The notes under the pieces were generated by a model. It made no database searches. It was given only the letters and a program-made list of their open reading frames with translations, and was not told where the DNA came from. 28,105 bases of DNA from Treponema sp. GTDB taxonomy: Bacteria; Spirochaetota; Spirochaetia; Treponematales; Breznakiellaceae. The stretch covers positions 1 through 28,105 of the forward strand of contig JAIRSD010000073.1 in NCBI GenBank assembly GCA_031255615.1, written 5' to 3'. The first letter of the stretch is position 1. Each line of letters begins with the position of its first letter. Below, one piece after another: positions 1-8,084 of this stretch. The position numbers were made by a program, and so were the translations under genes.

Positions 1-95
1 CCCCGCACACCCCCGGCCCCCGCCCCCCCCCGCCCCCCCCACATGTCCCCCACACCGCTAGCGCCCCCCCCCCCGCCCCCCACTCCGGCCTTAAA
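1..95. repeat. C-rich low-complexity tract
   Basis: This stretch is almost entirely C on the + strand, with several homopolymer runs of eight or more C and only scattered A, G or T. No codon-like structure is credible here. It could be a natural simple-sequence tract or a sequencing/assembly artefact at a contig edge; the sequence alone does not decide. Confidence 0.7.
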
Positions 96-126
96 GACAG
101 CCGGCCTCCTGCCGGCCCTGGCGGCG

Positions 127-159
127 CGGAGTTCGCGGGGCCTTGCCCCGCGAACTCCG
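127..159. repeat. perfect 15-bp hairpin upstream of hemerythrin
   Basis: Arms 127-141 and 145-159 are exact reverse complements separated by the triplet CTT. No T-run follows, so it is not a classic intrinsic terminator. A smaller hairpin with the same CTT loop lies at 14673-14687 in one of the dispersed repeats, so this may be an isolated module of that repeat family. The remaining bases from 95 to 290 show no gene that I can support. Confidence 0.7.
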
Positions 160-294
160 GAAAACCAACAGGCCCGGCGGCCCGGCCTCCGTACCGGCGG
201 GGCCGCCGCCTTCAAAGTCCCGCCGCCCCGCAAGGGAGGCAAAGCGGAGATCCCGGACTTCCGCTTCGAGCTTCTTTTCCATCCAATCCCCCTG

Positions 295-303
295 TGGTAT
301 AAT
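295..303 (+). promoter_or_regulatory. extended -10 promoter of hemerythrin
   Basis: TATAAT at 298-303 is preceded by TG at 295-296, giving an extended -10 element. There is no good -35 hexamer at the expected distance. Transcription would start near 310, leaving a leader of about 12 bases that holds only the ribosome binding site. Confidence 0.6.
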
Positions 304-321
304 AGCGCCAAGGAGCTGAAC

Positions 322-777
322 ATGCCCGACGAATCCGCGATTTTGGTTGAGTGGGATGATAAGTATTCGGTGGGGATTCCCCTGATTAACGATCAGCACA
401 AGGAATTGATCCGGCTTACCAACGAGTTGTATCAGGGCTGTCTGGCCGGAGACGACCAGGCCCGGGATTTCTTCTTTAACGCGATCCACGGAGCCATGGA
501 CTATGTGAAGTACCATTTTTCCGCGGAAGAAAAAATGATGGAAAACATCAAGTACCCCCGCCTGGAGGAGCACAAAAAAGAGCACGAGGATTTTGTCCGC
601 AAGATGCTGGAAGATGTTAAGAGCTTTCAGGGCGGCAAAAAATTCGTCCCCAATAATTTTGTCCGCTTCCTCAAAGACTGGATCCTCTCCCATATCGCCA
701 TCTCGGATATCCAGTACGCCCGGTACATCATGGACCTCAAAAAGCGGGGAAAGCTGGGCGGCGCCGGGACGAAGTAG
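322..777 (+). CDS. bacteriohemerythrin
   Basis: A 151-residue single-domain hemerythrin, a cytosolic four-helix protein that binds O2 at a non-haem di-iron site. All expected ligands are visible in order: His26 (in NDQHKEL), the HxxxE pair His65/Glu69, the HxxxH pair His84/His88, and the HxxxxD pair His124/Asp129. The length is normal for the family. An upstream open frame reaches back to position 43, but those residues are proline-rich translation of the C tract. AGGAG at 311-315 sits six bases before this ATG, and the extended -10 at 298-303 would exclude the upstream frame. It appears monocistronic and faces the ThuA gene convergently. The family role is O2 storage, sensing or scavenging; in an anaerobe, protection from O2 is a reasonable inference. 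Confidence 0.93.
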   Translation: MPDESAILVEWDDKYSVGIPLINDQHKELIRLTNELYQGCLAGDDQARDFFFNAIHGAMDYVKYHFSAEEKMMENIKYPRLEEHKKEHEDFVRKMLEDVKSFQGGKKFVPNNFVRFLKDWILSHIAISDIQYARYIMDLKKRGKLGGAGTK

Positions 778-809
778 GACGCCTTCCCGGGAAAATGGGA
801 AAGACGAAG

Positions 810-833
810 GCCGCCGGACGGATATCCGGCGGC
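810..833. other. hairpin in convergent 3' region
   Basis: A 9-bp stem (GCCGCCGGA at 810-818 and TCCGGCGGC at 825-833) with a six-base loop lies 33 bases past the hemerythrin stop. A smaller TCCCGG/CCGGGA hairpin lies near 927-942, at the ThuA stop. Neither has a T-run, so if they end transcripts it is not by the standard intrinsic mechanism. Confidence 0.45.
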
Positions 834-930
834 GGAATTCCCCCCTGCCGGGAGGCATCCCTCAAAGCGGGGGCCGCGGACTTTCCGGCGGCCCCGATGC
901 TTTCCTCCGCTTTGGAAGGGGCAATCCCGG

Positions 931-1698
931 CTACCGGGACGGCCCCTCCCCCTCCGGGGTGTAGGATTCCAGAGCGGCGGCGTTGGGGCCGCCCCGATCC
1001 CTCACGCAGTTCCGTTGAACCGGGCAGGCCCATTTTACCGCGTTGGTAATGATCCGCTGTATCTCCTTTTGATGATAAACCGGGAAGGTTTCATGCCCAT
1101 TCTGGAGGAAGAAGATCTTCCCCTCCCCCCGCCGCCATGTACAGCCGGACCGGAACACCTCGCCCCCCTGGAACCAGCTCAGGAAGATAAGCTCGTCAGG
1201 CTGGGGTATCCCGAAGGGTTCCCCGTAGGTTTCATCATGGGGCACCGTAAAGGTCTCCTCCAGGCCCTCGGCTATGGGATGATTCTTCATGATGGTCCAC
1301 AGCCGGACCTTCTCGCCGGCTTCCCGCCAGCGAAGGTTGTAGGTGTCGGTCCCCAACAGCCGCTGAAAGGGCTTGGACGCGTGGCCGGAATGGAGAACCA
1401 CCAGGCCCATGCCGTTTACCACCCGGTCCGCCGCGGCGGCCGCTATCTCGTCGTCAATCTCCTGGTGCTTTATATGGCCCCACCAGATCAGTACGTCCGT
1501 GTCGTCCAGAACCTGCCGGCTTAAGGATTCCCGATGATCCTCCAAGGTAGCGCAGCGGATGGTTCCAACGGCGGCGTCCTTTTCCAGGAATCCCTTGATG
1601 GCGCCGTGGATCCCCTGGGGGTAGATAGCCCGCACCGCATCCACCGTAGTTTCGTGGACAAATTCGTTGTAAATCGTCACATTAATCTTCCGATCCAT
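931..1698 (-). CDS. ThuA-like protein (trehalose-utilisation family)
   Basis: A 255-residue ThuA-domain protein with a class I glutamine-amidotransferase-like fold. Family-typical motifs are WWGH (72-75), HSGHAS (103-108), NHP (139-141) and NGHET (200-204). In rhizobia, ThuA acts with the Gfo/Idh-type ThuB in oxidation of trehalose to its 3-keto form. Here it is the last gene of a sugar-ABC/oxidoreductase operon, so a role in processing the imported sugar is a sound inference; the substrate is unknown. I chose the ATG at 1698 because an AGGAGG-type site lies just before it. The in-frame ATG at 1746 adds 16 unconserved residues. It follows the oxidoreductase after 134 bases containing small hairpins. 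The last 25 or so residues look unstructured. Confidence 0.85.
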   Translation of the reverse strand: MDRKINVTIYNEFVHETTVDAVRAIYPQGIHGAIKGFLEKDAAVGTIRCATLEDHRESLSRQVLDDTDVLIWWGHIKHQEIDDEIAAAAADRVVNGMGLVVLHSGHASKPFQRLLGTDTYNLRWREAGEKVRLWTIMKNHPIAEGLEETFTVPHDETYGEPFGIPQPDELIFLSWFQGGEVFRSGCTWRRGEGKIFFLQNGHETFPVYHQKEIQRIITNAVKWACPVQRNCVRDRGGPNAAALESYTPEGEGPSR

Positions 1699-1832
1699 TA
1701 TGTTCCTCCTCCCTCGCAACTTCAGCGGCCCGGAGCCCTTCGACAATCATGCCGGCTGCCGCAGCGGGCTTCAAGCCCTTCGGACTTTAGACCGCCGGCC
1801 TCCCCAAAAGGAAACCGAATATTCCAAACACT

Positions 1833-2903
1833 CTACGGCAGAGCCACCCAGCGGCCCTGCTCAAAGGATTCGACTACGGCGTCCAGGATTTTCTGATTCA
1901 GAAGCCCGTCCTCTATACCCGCCGCCAGGCCGTCGCCCTTTCCTCTGATAAGGTCGGCGAAGCACTGCGTTTGATCCGCCGCGTAGAAAGGGGGAACGGG
2001 AACCTTCGCGAAGGTGTTGAGCTGCCCCAGGGGCTGCCCGACGCAAAGCTCAAGTTCGTCCATTCCGGGCTTCTCGTCCAGCTTGTATACCAGGGCCCCC
2101 TTGCGGCCGTAGATTTCCAGACGCTGGAAATTGCCCCTGCCGAAACCGAAACGGGTAATCTCGAAGACCGCGGATATTCCCCCCTCCATACGGGCCAAAT
2201 AATGGCAGTAATCGTCCACGTCGGAAGGACCGGTCCGGGAAGATCCGGGCAGGGGCCGGGATTTTACATAGGTATCCGCGTCGCCTACCACTTTGGTATA
2301 TTCCCTGCCGGTAACAAAACGCGCTAAATCCAGCGCGTGGCAGCCCAGATCCCCCAGCGCCCCGGAACCGGCCCTGGCCTTTATAAAACGCCATACCAGC
2401 GGGACCCCCAAGTCGGGGTTTCCCCAGCCCTGAAGGTACTGCATATACACATGGTACAATTCCCCCAGGGCGCCGCTTTGGACCAGATGCCGGGCGTAAC
2501 GGACGGCGGTCTTGAACCGGTAGGAAAAACAGACCATGTTTTTTACCCCGGCCTCCCTGGTATGCCGGGCCAGGGCCTCCGCTTCCCCCGCGTTCATGGC
2601 CGCCGGTTTTTCCACGGCGTAGTGCTTCCCGGCCTTCACCGCGGCCATGGCCATGGAGAAATGGCAGTCGTTGGGGGTGCAGATGTCCACCGCCTCGACC
2701 AAGGGAGACGAGATAAGATCCTGGTAATCGGTAAAACGGGAGGATTCGCCAATACCGTAGCGATCCCCCATCCGATCCAGCTTTTCCCTGTCGATGTCGC
2801 AGAGGGCCGTCAGTTCAAAGTCCTTGCACTTCTCGATGCCGGGAAGGTGGACCCCCCCGGCAATTCCGCCAAGTCCGATAACCCCAATTTTGATTCGCGG
2901 CAC
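1833..2903 (-). CDS. Gfo/Idh/MocA family oxidoreductase
   Basis: A predicted NAD(P)-dependent sugar or polyol dehydrogenase of 356 residues. The N-terminal Rossmann fold has the dinucleotide motif at residues 10-15 (G-L-G-G-I-A). The EKP motif is at 98-100, and a GCHALD segment in the C-terminal domain carries the usual catalytic-region His and Asp. I prefer the GTG at 2903: AGGAGG lies eight bases upstream and conserved sequence begins at once. An ATG at 2942 would add 13 unconserved residues but has a modest AAAGGA site of its own, so the start is not certain. It lies 41 bases after the second permease gene and before the ThuA gene, and may correspond to ThuB in a thu-like pathway. The sugar substrate cannot be read from sequence. 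Confidence 0.9.
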   Translation of the reverse strand: MPRIKIGVIGLGGIAGGVHLPGIEKCKDFELTALCDIDREKLDRMGDRYGIGESSRFTDYQDLISSPLVEAVDICTPNDCHFSMAMAAVKAGKHYAVEKPAAMNAGEAEALARHTREAGVKNMVCFSYRFKTAVRYARHLVQSGALGELYHVYMQYLQGWGNPDLGVPLVWRFIKARAGSGALGDLGCHALDLARFVTGREYTKVVGDADTYVKSRPLPGSSRTGPSDVDDYCHYLARMEGGISAVFEITRFGFGRGNFQRLEIYGRKGALVYKLDEKPGMDELELCVGQPLGQLNTFAKVPVPPFYAADQTQCFADLIRGKGDGLAAGIEDGLLNQKILDAVVESFEQGRWVALP

Positions 2904-2944
2904 GGCAATCCCCTCCTTCCCGGCCGAATATAAATTTCCCATCC

Positions 2945-3781
2945 CTATCCTTTAAGAGCGCCGTTCGTAAGACCGGCGATGATGTAACGCTGCATAAACG
3001 AGTATAGTATGATAATCGGCAGCAGGGCAAGCAAGAAGGCGGCAAAGGCCAGATTCGATTCAAACGAATACTGATTCTTGAAATTAAACATGAACAGCGG
3101 CATGGTCCAAAAACTGTTGGATTTATTCAGCACCAAAAGGGGGAGAAGAAAATCGTTCCATACCCACAGGGCGTTAAGAATGACGATGGTGGCGGTCATG
3201 GGCACAATAAGGGGGTATACGATCCAAAAGAAGGTCTGGGGGACGCTGCACCCGTCCATGAAGGAGGACTCTTCCAGTTCCAGGGGAATAGACTTGATAT
3301 ACCCGGTGTAGAGAAACACCGACTGGGTTAAAGCCAGGGACAGATAACAGATAATCAGCCCAAAGTGATTCATAAGGCTGAATTTCTGCATCACCAGCGT
3401 CAGGGGGACCATGATCACCTGAAAGGGGACGAATATGGCCAGGAGAAAATAAAAATAAAAGCCCCTGTACAGCCGGGATTGATCCATGTTTCTGGCGATG
3501 GCGTAGGAAACCAGGGGAGTAAAAACGGCGATGAGGGAGACGGAAAGAACGGTAACCAGGAGGGAATTCCGCACATAGAGCAGAAACTTCGATCTGGTCA
3601 GAATGTACCGCATGTTCCCCAGGTAAAAGGAACCGGGGGGCAGGAAGAAATTCCGGGCAATCTCCTCGGGCGTTTTAAAGGCGGTGATCACGGTCAGATA
3701 AACCGGAAAAATTATCGCCAGGGCCCCCAGGCTGAGAAATAAATATACCGCCGCCCTACCGGGCTTAAATCCGGCGTTCAC
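2945..3781 (-). CDS. carbohydrate ABC transporter permease 2 (MalG/ThuG type)
   Basis: A 278-residue integral inner-membrane subunit with about six membrane segments. The cytoplasmic coupling loop at about 168-194 (ELEESSFMDGCSVPQ, then PLIVP) is the EAA motif that contacts the ATPase; EES replaces the usual EAA but Asp176-Gly177 are kept. The C-terminus (GLTNGALKG) is typical of MalG-type permeases. Its ATG overlaps the stop of the preceding permease gene by four bases (ATGA), which indicates translational coupling. It should form a heterodimer with that permease. Confidence 0.93.
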   Translation of the reverse strand: MNAGFKPGRAAVYLFLSLGALAIIFPVYLTVITAFKTPEEIARNFFLPPGSFYLGNMRYILTRSKFLLYVRNSLLVTVLSVSLIAVFTPLVSYAIARNMDQSRLYRGFYFYFLLAIFVPFQVIMVPLTLVMQKFSLMNHFGLIICYLSLALTQSVFLYTGYIKSIPLELEESSFMDGCSVPQTFFWIVYPLIVPMTATIVILNALWVWNDFLLPLLVLNKSNSFWTMPLFMFNFKNQYSFESNLAFAAFLLALLPIIILYSFMQRYIIAGLTNGALKG

Positions 3782-4671
3782 CGTTCACCCACCTCCTTTT
3801 TTCCAAGGACCGAAAACTGTAGGGAAGATATAAGGGCAATGATCAGGAACAGCACCACCGATTGGGCGACTCCAAAACTGTACTTATTTTCCACAAAGGC
3901 GTTCCGGTATATCAACAGGCTTATGGATTCGGTAGCCCGTCCGGGACCGCCGTCGGTCATGGCCCGGGCCAGGTCAAAGAGGGTGATCCCCCCCTTCATA
4001 GAAAGGACCAGCACGACGTTGATAATAGGAATGAGAAAAGGCAGGGTAATAGCCGTAAACTTGTGGTAAGAGCGGGCCCCGTCAATCGTCGCCGCCTCGT
4101 ACAGTTCATTGGGAATAACCTGGAGGCCGGCGATAAACAATACCGTGGGGATTGCCAGACCCTGCCAGAGATTCACCAGCAGAATGCCGAATTGGGCAAG
4201 GCTGCCGTTGGCCAGAATATTGGTTTTAAGAATTTCGACGCCCAGGGCTTCGCCGATTCGGGGGCCTACCCGGTAGAGAATCTCGTTCCACATAAGCCCG
4301 ATAACCACCAGCGACAGCACCGCGGGAAAGAAAAAGACCGTCCTGAAAAAGGTCTGCGCCTTGATCCTGGAATTCAGCATCAAAGCCGCGGCCATAGACA
4401 GGACCAGCGTACCGGCGACCAGCATCACGGTATAACGCAGGGTAAACAAAACCGAATTGCGCATCCGGTTGTCGCTGAACATTTTTATGTAATTTTCTAT
4501 CCCCACTATCCGGTAGGACCGGGCCAGGCCGTTCCAGTTGGTGGCGGAGTAGAAAAGCCCGATAAAAACGGGGACAATCACAAAAAATGTATACAACAGG
4601 AGGGCGGGAATCACAAAGGAAAGATACACGCCCCGGTTAAGCCTGTTGATAAGCCGGCCGCCCTTTTTCAT
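3778..4671 (-). CDS. carbohydrate ABC transporter permease 1 (MalF/UgpA type)
   Basis: A 297-residue inner-membrane permease with about six membrane segments. The coupling loop at 189-215 (ELYEAATIDGARSY then LPFLIP) is a clear EAA motif. The GGPGRAT-like segment before the last helices is common in MalF/UgpA-type subunits. Four-base ATGA overlaps join it to the binding-protein gene upstream and the second permease downstream, so all three are one translational unit. No ATPase gene lies in this operon, so a shared MsmK/MalK-type ATPase encoded elsewhere is likely. Confidence 0.93.
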   Translation of the reverse strand: MKKGGRLINRLNRGVYLSFVIPALLLYTFFVIVPVFIGLFYSATNWNGLARSYRIVGIENYIKMFSDNRMRNSVLFTLRYTVMLVAGTLVLSMAAALMLNSRIKAQTFFRTVFFFPAVLSLVVIGLMWNEILYRVGPRIGEALGVEILKTNILANGSLAQFGILLVNLWQGLAIPTVLFIAGLQVIPNELYEAATIDGARSYHKFTAITLPFLIPIINVVLVLSMKGGITLFDLARAMTDGGPGRATESISLLIYRNAFVENKYSFGVAQSVVLFLIIALISSLQFSVLGKKEVGER

Positions 4672-5918
4672 TGCATCCCCTTGAAATTCTTCAATTCGGC
4701 GTCCATTTCCCGGTAAAAGGCGTCTTTATTAAAGTTGGTTAAGAAATTCTGCTGGACGATGTTGTACTGATCGTAGCAACCGGCCGGCCAGTCGTCGGTA
4801 AACCACCCGGCGTAGGTTCTGCCCGCCTGAATCATATCGGTTATCGGCTGGTACTGGGGAAGGCCGCTCTTGACCCCCTTGATGCAGGACACGGATCCGT
4901 CCAGGTCGGCCCAAATTTGGACCCCCCGATCAAAGAAGAAGTCGATAAATTTCATGGCCGCTTCCCCGTGGGCGGCGCTCCGGGGCTCGCTCCGCATCAT
5001 GACGACATGATCGACGCCCCAATGCACCTTGGTATCCTCCGCCTTCGCCGCAGGGAAAGGAAATACGCCGTAATTAAAATTGGGGTTTGCCTTGTCCAAC
5101 ACGGGGATGATCCAGTTTCCCTGGAAAAGCATGGCCCCCTTGCCGTTGGCGAAATCCCCCAACCCCGCTTCATAAGCGGTGCCCAAATAATCGGTCTGGG
5201 TCCAGTTTTTCCTGGACCGTTCCAGCCAATCGGCGTAATCGGAAAAACCGGGAATATCCCTAACGCTCTTACCGCCGTGAATTACCTCCAGCATGAGGGC
5301 GGGATCGTACATATTTTCCGCTGCAATGGTGTTCCCGTGGCCGATGCTCCACTGTTCCTTGTCGGTTACCTGGAGGGGCTGCCCTCCCCGGCCCTTTATG
5401 CCGTCGCAGAGGGCGTAGAATTCCTCCCGGGTCTGGGGAATGGAAAGGCCGTTTTCCGCGAAATAATCTTTGTTGTAAAAGACCCCCACAAAATTGATGC
5501 TTATGGGAACCGCCCACTGCCTGCCCTTGTAGGCGATAAAATTCTTAAACTGATCTTCCACCCGGTTCATAACCGCTTCGCCGGTTAAATCCTTGACATA
5601 GCCCTCGTCGATAAGGAGCCGGGCGTCAGGATTGCTCCACCCGGAAAAAACGTCCGGCGCGTCATTGGCGGCAATCCGGGTTTTCAAGATAGAACCGGAG
5701 TCAGGAACGTTATTCTGCTCCACCGTGATATTGGGATGCTGCGCCATAAATTCCGTAATGATCGCATCGACGATCTCGACGGTTTCCCGCTTTTGCTGGA
5801 AAAATTCGATTTTTATTTTTCCGCCGGAACCCGCCGCGGACTCCGATCCCCCTTCCTTTTTTTCGCATCCCGCCAAAGCCAGGACCGCGATCGCCAGGAT
5901 TGCAAAACGCTTGCACAT
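4668..5918 (-). CDS. sugar-binding lipoprotein of ABC importer (SBP family 1)
   Basis: A 416-residue extracytoplasmic solute-binding protein that delivers a carbohydrate to the two permeases. The N-terminus is a lipoprotein signal peptide with the lipobox L15-A16-G17-C18, so the mature protein should be lipid-anchored at Cys18. A short Gly/Ser linker follows, then a family 1 fold (FFQQKRE start, VFSGWSNPDAR segment). The start at 5918 is set by GGAGG seven bases upstream; an earlier ATG at 5966 would put 16 residues before the signal peptide. It is the first gene of the operon. Candidate ligands are disaccharides or polyols, given the ThuA and Gfo/Idh partners, but this is inference. Confidence 0.93.
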   Translation of the reverse strand: MCKRFAILAIAVLALAGCEKKEGGSESAAGSGGKIKIEFFQQKRETVEIVDAIITEFMAQHPNITVEQNNVPDSGSILKTRIAANDAPDVFSGWSNPDARLLIDEGYVKDLTGEAVMNRVEDQFKNFIAYKGRQWAVPISINFVGVFYNKDYFAENGLSIPQTREEFYALCDGIKGRGGQPLQVTDKEQWSIGHGNTIAAENMYDPALMLEVIHGGKSVRDIPGFSDYADWLERSRKNWTQTDYLGTAYEAGLGDFANGKGAMLFQGNWIIPVLDKANPNFNYGVFPFPAAKAEDTKVHWGVDHVVMMRSEPRSAAHGEAAMKFIDFFFDRGVQIWADLDGSVSCIKGVKSGLPQYQPITDMIQAGRTYAGWFTDDWPAGCYDQYNIVQQNFLTNFNKDAFYREMDAELKNFKGMQ

Positions 5919-5980
5919 AGCCTTTCCTCCAAAAACGTCTATAAATATCCGGCGGCGCAATACCATCGGATTACAAATTA

Positions 5981-6008
5981 ACTATATTTATACATTCCGG
6001 CTTTTCAA
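5981..6008 (-). promoter_or_regulatory. promoter of the sugar operon
   Basis: Read on the minus strand, TTGAAA (complement of 6003-6008) is followed after 16 bases by TATAGT (complement of 5981-5986), about 60 bases before the binding-protein start. This is a good sigma70-type match and the surrounding DNA is AT-rich in an otherwise GC-rich window. Confidence 0.6.
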
Positions 6009-6011
6009 CAG

Positions 6012-6038
6012 AAGAACCAAAAAAAACACAAGGTTCTT
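6012..6038. promoter_or_regulatory. inverted repeat just upstream of the sugar-operon promoter
   Basis: AAGAACC at 6012-6018 and GGTTCTT at 6032-6038 form a perfect 7-bp inverted repeat with a 13-base spacer, immediately upstream of the -35. It could be an operator for a sugar-responsive regulator. No regulator gene is present nearby to support this. Confidence 0.35.
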
Positions 6039-6081
6039 TAAAAAAATCGTATAGGGGTGAAAATTATCCAAATAGTAACGG

Positions 6082-6350
6082 TATGTTGGGCGCATCCCCG
6101 GCGCTTCGCGCCGGGGACCGGGCTATCCGCTCTAACAAAAACCCTGCGGGTTTTTATTCCGCTCCTATCCCTTGCGCGGTTCTGCTGACCAAAACGCTGC
6201 GCGTTTTGGTCCGGCGTCCCTGCCGTTTTTGCGGGCCTGTGAGTTTTGGCGTGAAGCGCCAAAACTCCTGGAACTTATCCCCCCGCGCCGGCATCCCTGC
6301 CGCCGCGCCCTGTCTTTTTTGGACCGCGCCGGAGGCGGCATTGCGGCAAA
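6082..6350 (+). repeat. modular hairpin repeat, copy 1
   Basis: It begins with the shared block GGGCGCATCCCC. Perfect or near-perfect hairpins follow: arms 6096-6104/6108-6116 (loop TTC), 6134-6144/6148-6158 (loop TGC, one mismatch), 6188-6197/6201-6210 (loop TGC) and 6241-6251/6257-6267. The shared word CTATCCCTTGCGCGG lies at about 6165-6179. It fills most of the divergent gap between the two ABC operons. Short open frames across it are repeat translation, not genes. Confidence 0.8.
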
Positions 6351-6351
6351 A

Positions 6352-6380
6352 TTGACAAATTGGTATTATTTGTCTAAAGA
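6352..6380 (+). promoter_or_regulatory. candidate promoter/operator of the peptide ABC operon
   Basis: A consensus TTGACA (6352-6357) is followed after 17 bases by a weak -10, TAAAGA (6375-6380). An inverted repeat GACAAAT (6354-6360) / ATTTGTC (6368-6374) overlaps the -35 and could be an operator. If used, the transcript has a leader of about 150 bases containing the two-hairpin element. Confidence 0.4.
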
Positions 6381-6411
6381 TGGTCTAGGCCCCCGCGGGC
6401 CCGCGAAGATT

Positions 6412-6502
6412 GGGCTTGTTCAATAACCCGGTTGGTTATTGAACAAGCCCTGCGCTTCGTTTTTAAGCGGTTGTTGTTCAGAAACTTCAGTTTTTGAACA
6501 AC
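6412..6502 (+). repeat. two-hairpin element, copy A
   Basis: Hairpin 1 has 17-bp arms (6412-6428 and 6434-6450) around a 5-base loop. Hairpin 2 has arms 6473-6485 and 6490-6502 around TTCA, with one G-T position. They are joined by 22 bases. An inverted copy lies at 20880-21003. This copy sits 38 bases before the peptide-binding-protein gene, so it would form in its 5' leader. Confidence 0.8.
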
Positions 6503-6539
6503 CCTATTTAACAAAAAATTTGTTTCAAGGAGATCGACG

Positions 6540-8030
6540 ATGAAGGCGATAAAGTTTTTACCCCTGGTCCTGCTCATCTTTATTCCCTGCTCCCTGTCCG
6601 CCGGAGGAAGGGCCGCGGCGTCCCGGAATATGGAACTCCGCTACGGCTTTACCTCGGAACCGGCGACCCTCGATCCCCTGGATCCCTCCAACACGGCGGA
6701 CGGCCGGAGCATTCTTTTTAACGTCTTTGAGGGGCTGGTCCGGGTAGAACCCGACGGGGAATTGAAGCCCGCGGCGGCCTCCGCTTATACGGTGGAGCGG
6801 GGGGGGCTGATCTACCGGTTTACCCTGCGGGAGGGCCTGAAATTCCATAACGGGGAACCGGTAACCGTGGGGGACGTAAAATACACCCTGGATCAGGCCG
6901 CCGCCGCCAGGTACCAGGGCTTTACCCAGATTGAGGGGGTGGAAACCCCGGACAGGGCCACCGTTGTGGTTACCCTTAAGACCCCGGATGTGGAGTTCCT
7001 CCCCTACCTTACTATCGGGATTGTCCCGGCGGCCAACCCGGACCGGGAGAGGAATCCCGTCGGCACGGGGCCTTTTATGATCGAATCCTACACCACCCAG
7101 CAGAATCTGGTGCTGGCCAGGAACCCCCACTACTGGAAACCGGGCTTTCCCAAGCTGGACAAGGTGACCATCGTCTTCCTTGCCGATTCGGAGGCCCTGC
7201 TCCTCTCCCTCCGGGGGGGGAATATCGACGCCGCGGAGATCACCGGCTCCCTGGTTGACCAGCTTCCCGAAGGGGACTTCGACATTTTTTCCGGCTACTC
7301 CAACGCGGTCCAGCTTTTGGCCCTGAACAACGACGTGAAACCTTTGGACGATCTCCGGGTGCGGCGGGCCCTTAACTACGCGGTGGATCCGCGGGCCCTT
7401 ATTGACGCGGCCTTTTTCGGCCGGGGCGAAGTTTCCGGAAGCCCCCTTATCCCCGGACTTTCCAGGTACTACAACTCCGCCCTGGCGAATCCCTACCCCC
7501 ATGACCCGGAGCGGGCCAGGGCCCTGCTGCGGGAGGCCGGCTACGGAGAGGGCTTCCCCCTGGAGATTACGGTGCCGTCCAACTATACCATGCACGTAGA
7601 CACCGCCCAGGTAATCGTGAACCAGCTTGCCGCCGTAGGCGTGAAGGGGACTATCAAACTGGTGGACTGGGCGGCCTGGCTTTCCAACGTGTACCGGGGC
7701 CGGAACTATCAGGCCACCGTCATTTCCCTGGACGCCGCCAACAGTTCCCCCCGGATGTTCCTGTCCCGCTATCTTTCCTCCGGGGGCAGCAACTTTGTCA
7801 ACTTTAAGAACGCCGAGTACGACCGGGTCTACCAGGCCAGTCTGGAGGAGGGCGACGAAACGAAGCGGATCGCCCTGTACCGGGAGGCCCAAAAAATCAT
7901 CAGCGACAACGCCGCCGGCGTGTATATCCAGGATATTTACTTTTTCCGGGCCTTCCCCAAGGGGCGTTACACCAACGTCTTGAACTATCCCCTTTATGTG
8001 ACGGATTTCGCGTCGATTACGCCGCGCTGA
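6540..8030 (+). CDS. oligopeptide/dipeptide ABC substrate-binding protein (SBP family 5)
   Basis: A 496-residue extracytoplasmic binding protein of the DppA/OppA/NikA family. The N-terminus is a signal peptide (basic MKAIK, then a hydrophobic stretch to about residue 20). A Cys at 17 is not in a standard lipobox, so lipidation is uncertain, although spirochaete lipoboxes are loose. The family signature YRFTLREGLKFHNGEPV is present at about 90-107, and SEPATLDPLDPS is near the N-terminus. AAGGAG just upstream sets the start. It is the first gene of a five-gene importer operon, but 415 bases with a hairpin repeat separate it from the permease genes. The ligand could be peptides, nickel or glycosides; sequence does not decide. 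Confidence 0.93.
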   Translation: MKAIKFLPLVLLIFIPCSLSAGGRAAASRNMELRYGFTSEPATLDPLDPSNTADGRSILFNVFEGLVRVEPDGELKPAAASAYTVERGGLIYRFTLREGLKFHNGEPVTVGDVKYTLDQAAAARYQGFTQIEGVETPDRATVVVTLKTPDVEFLPYLTIGIVPAANPDRERNPVGTGPFMIESYTTQQNLVLARNPHYWKPGFPKLDKVTIVFLADSEALLLSLRGGNIDAAEITGSLVDQLPEGDFDIFSGYSNAVQLLALNNDVKPLDDLRVRRALNYAVDPRALIDAAFFGRGEVSGSPLIPGLSRYYNSALANPYPHDPERARALLREAGYGEGFPLEITVPSNYTMHVDTAQVIVNQLAAVGVKGTIKLVDWAAWLSNVYRGRNYQATVISLDAANSSPRMFLSRYLSSGGSNFVNFKNAEYDRVYQASLEEGDETKRIALYREAQKIISDNAAGVYIQDIYFFRAFPKGRYTNVLNYPLYVTDFASITPR

Positions 8031-8084
8031 GGGGCCCTTCGTTTGCCCGTCCGAAAAGGGCGCGGCGCGGGGGCCGGCTGTATT

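Noticed and set aside
43..321. N-terminal extension of the hemerythrin frame
   Set aside because: It translates the C tract into proline runs, lies upstream of the extended -10 promoter, and the ATG at 322 has its own ribosome site.
6083..6426. Short frames in hairpin repeat copy 1 (and similar ones in copies 2-6)
   Set aside because: The translations change with the repeat modules, start inside palindromes and lack ribosome sites.
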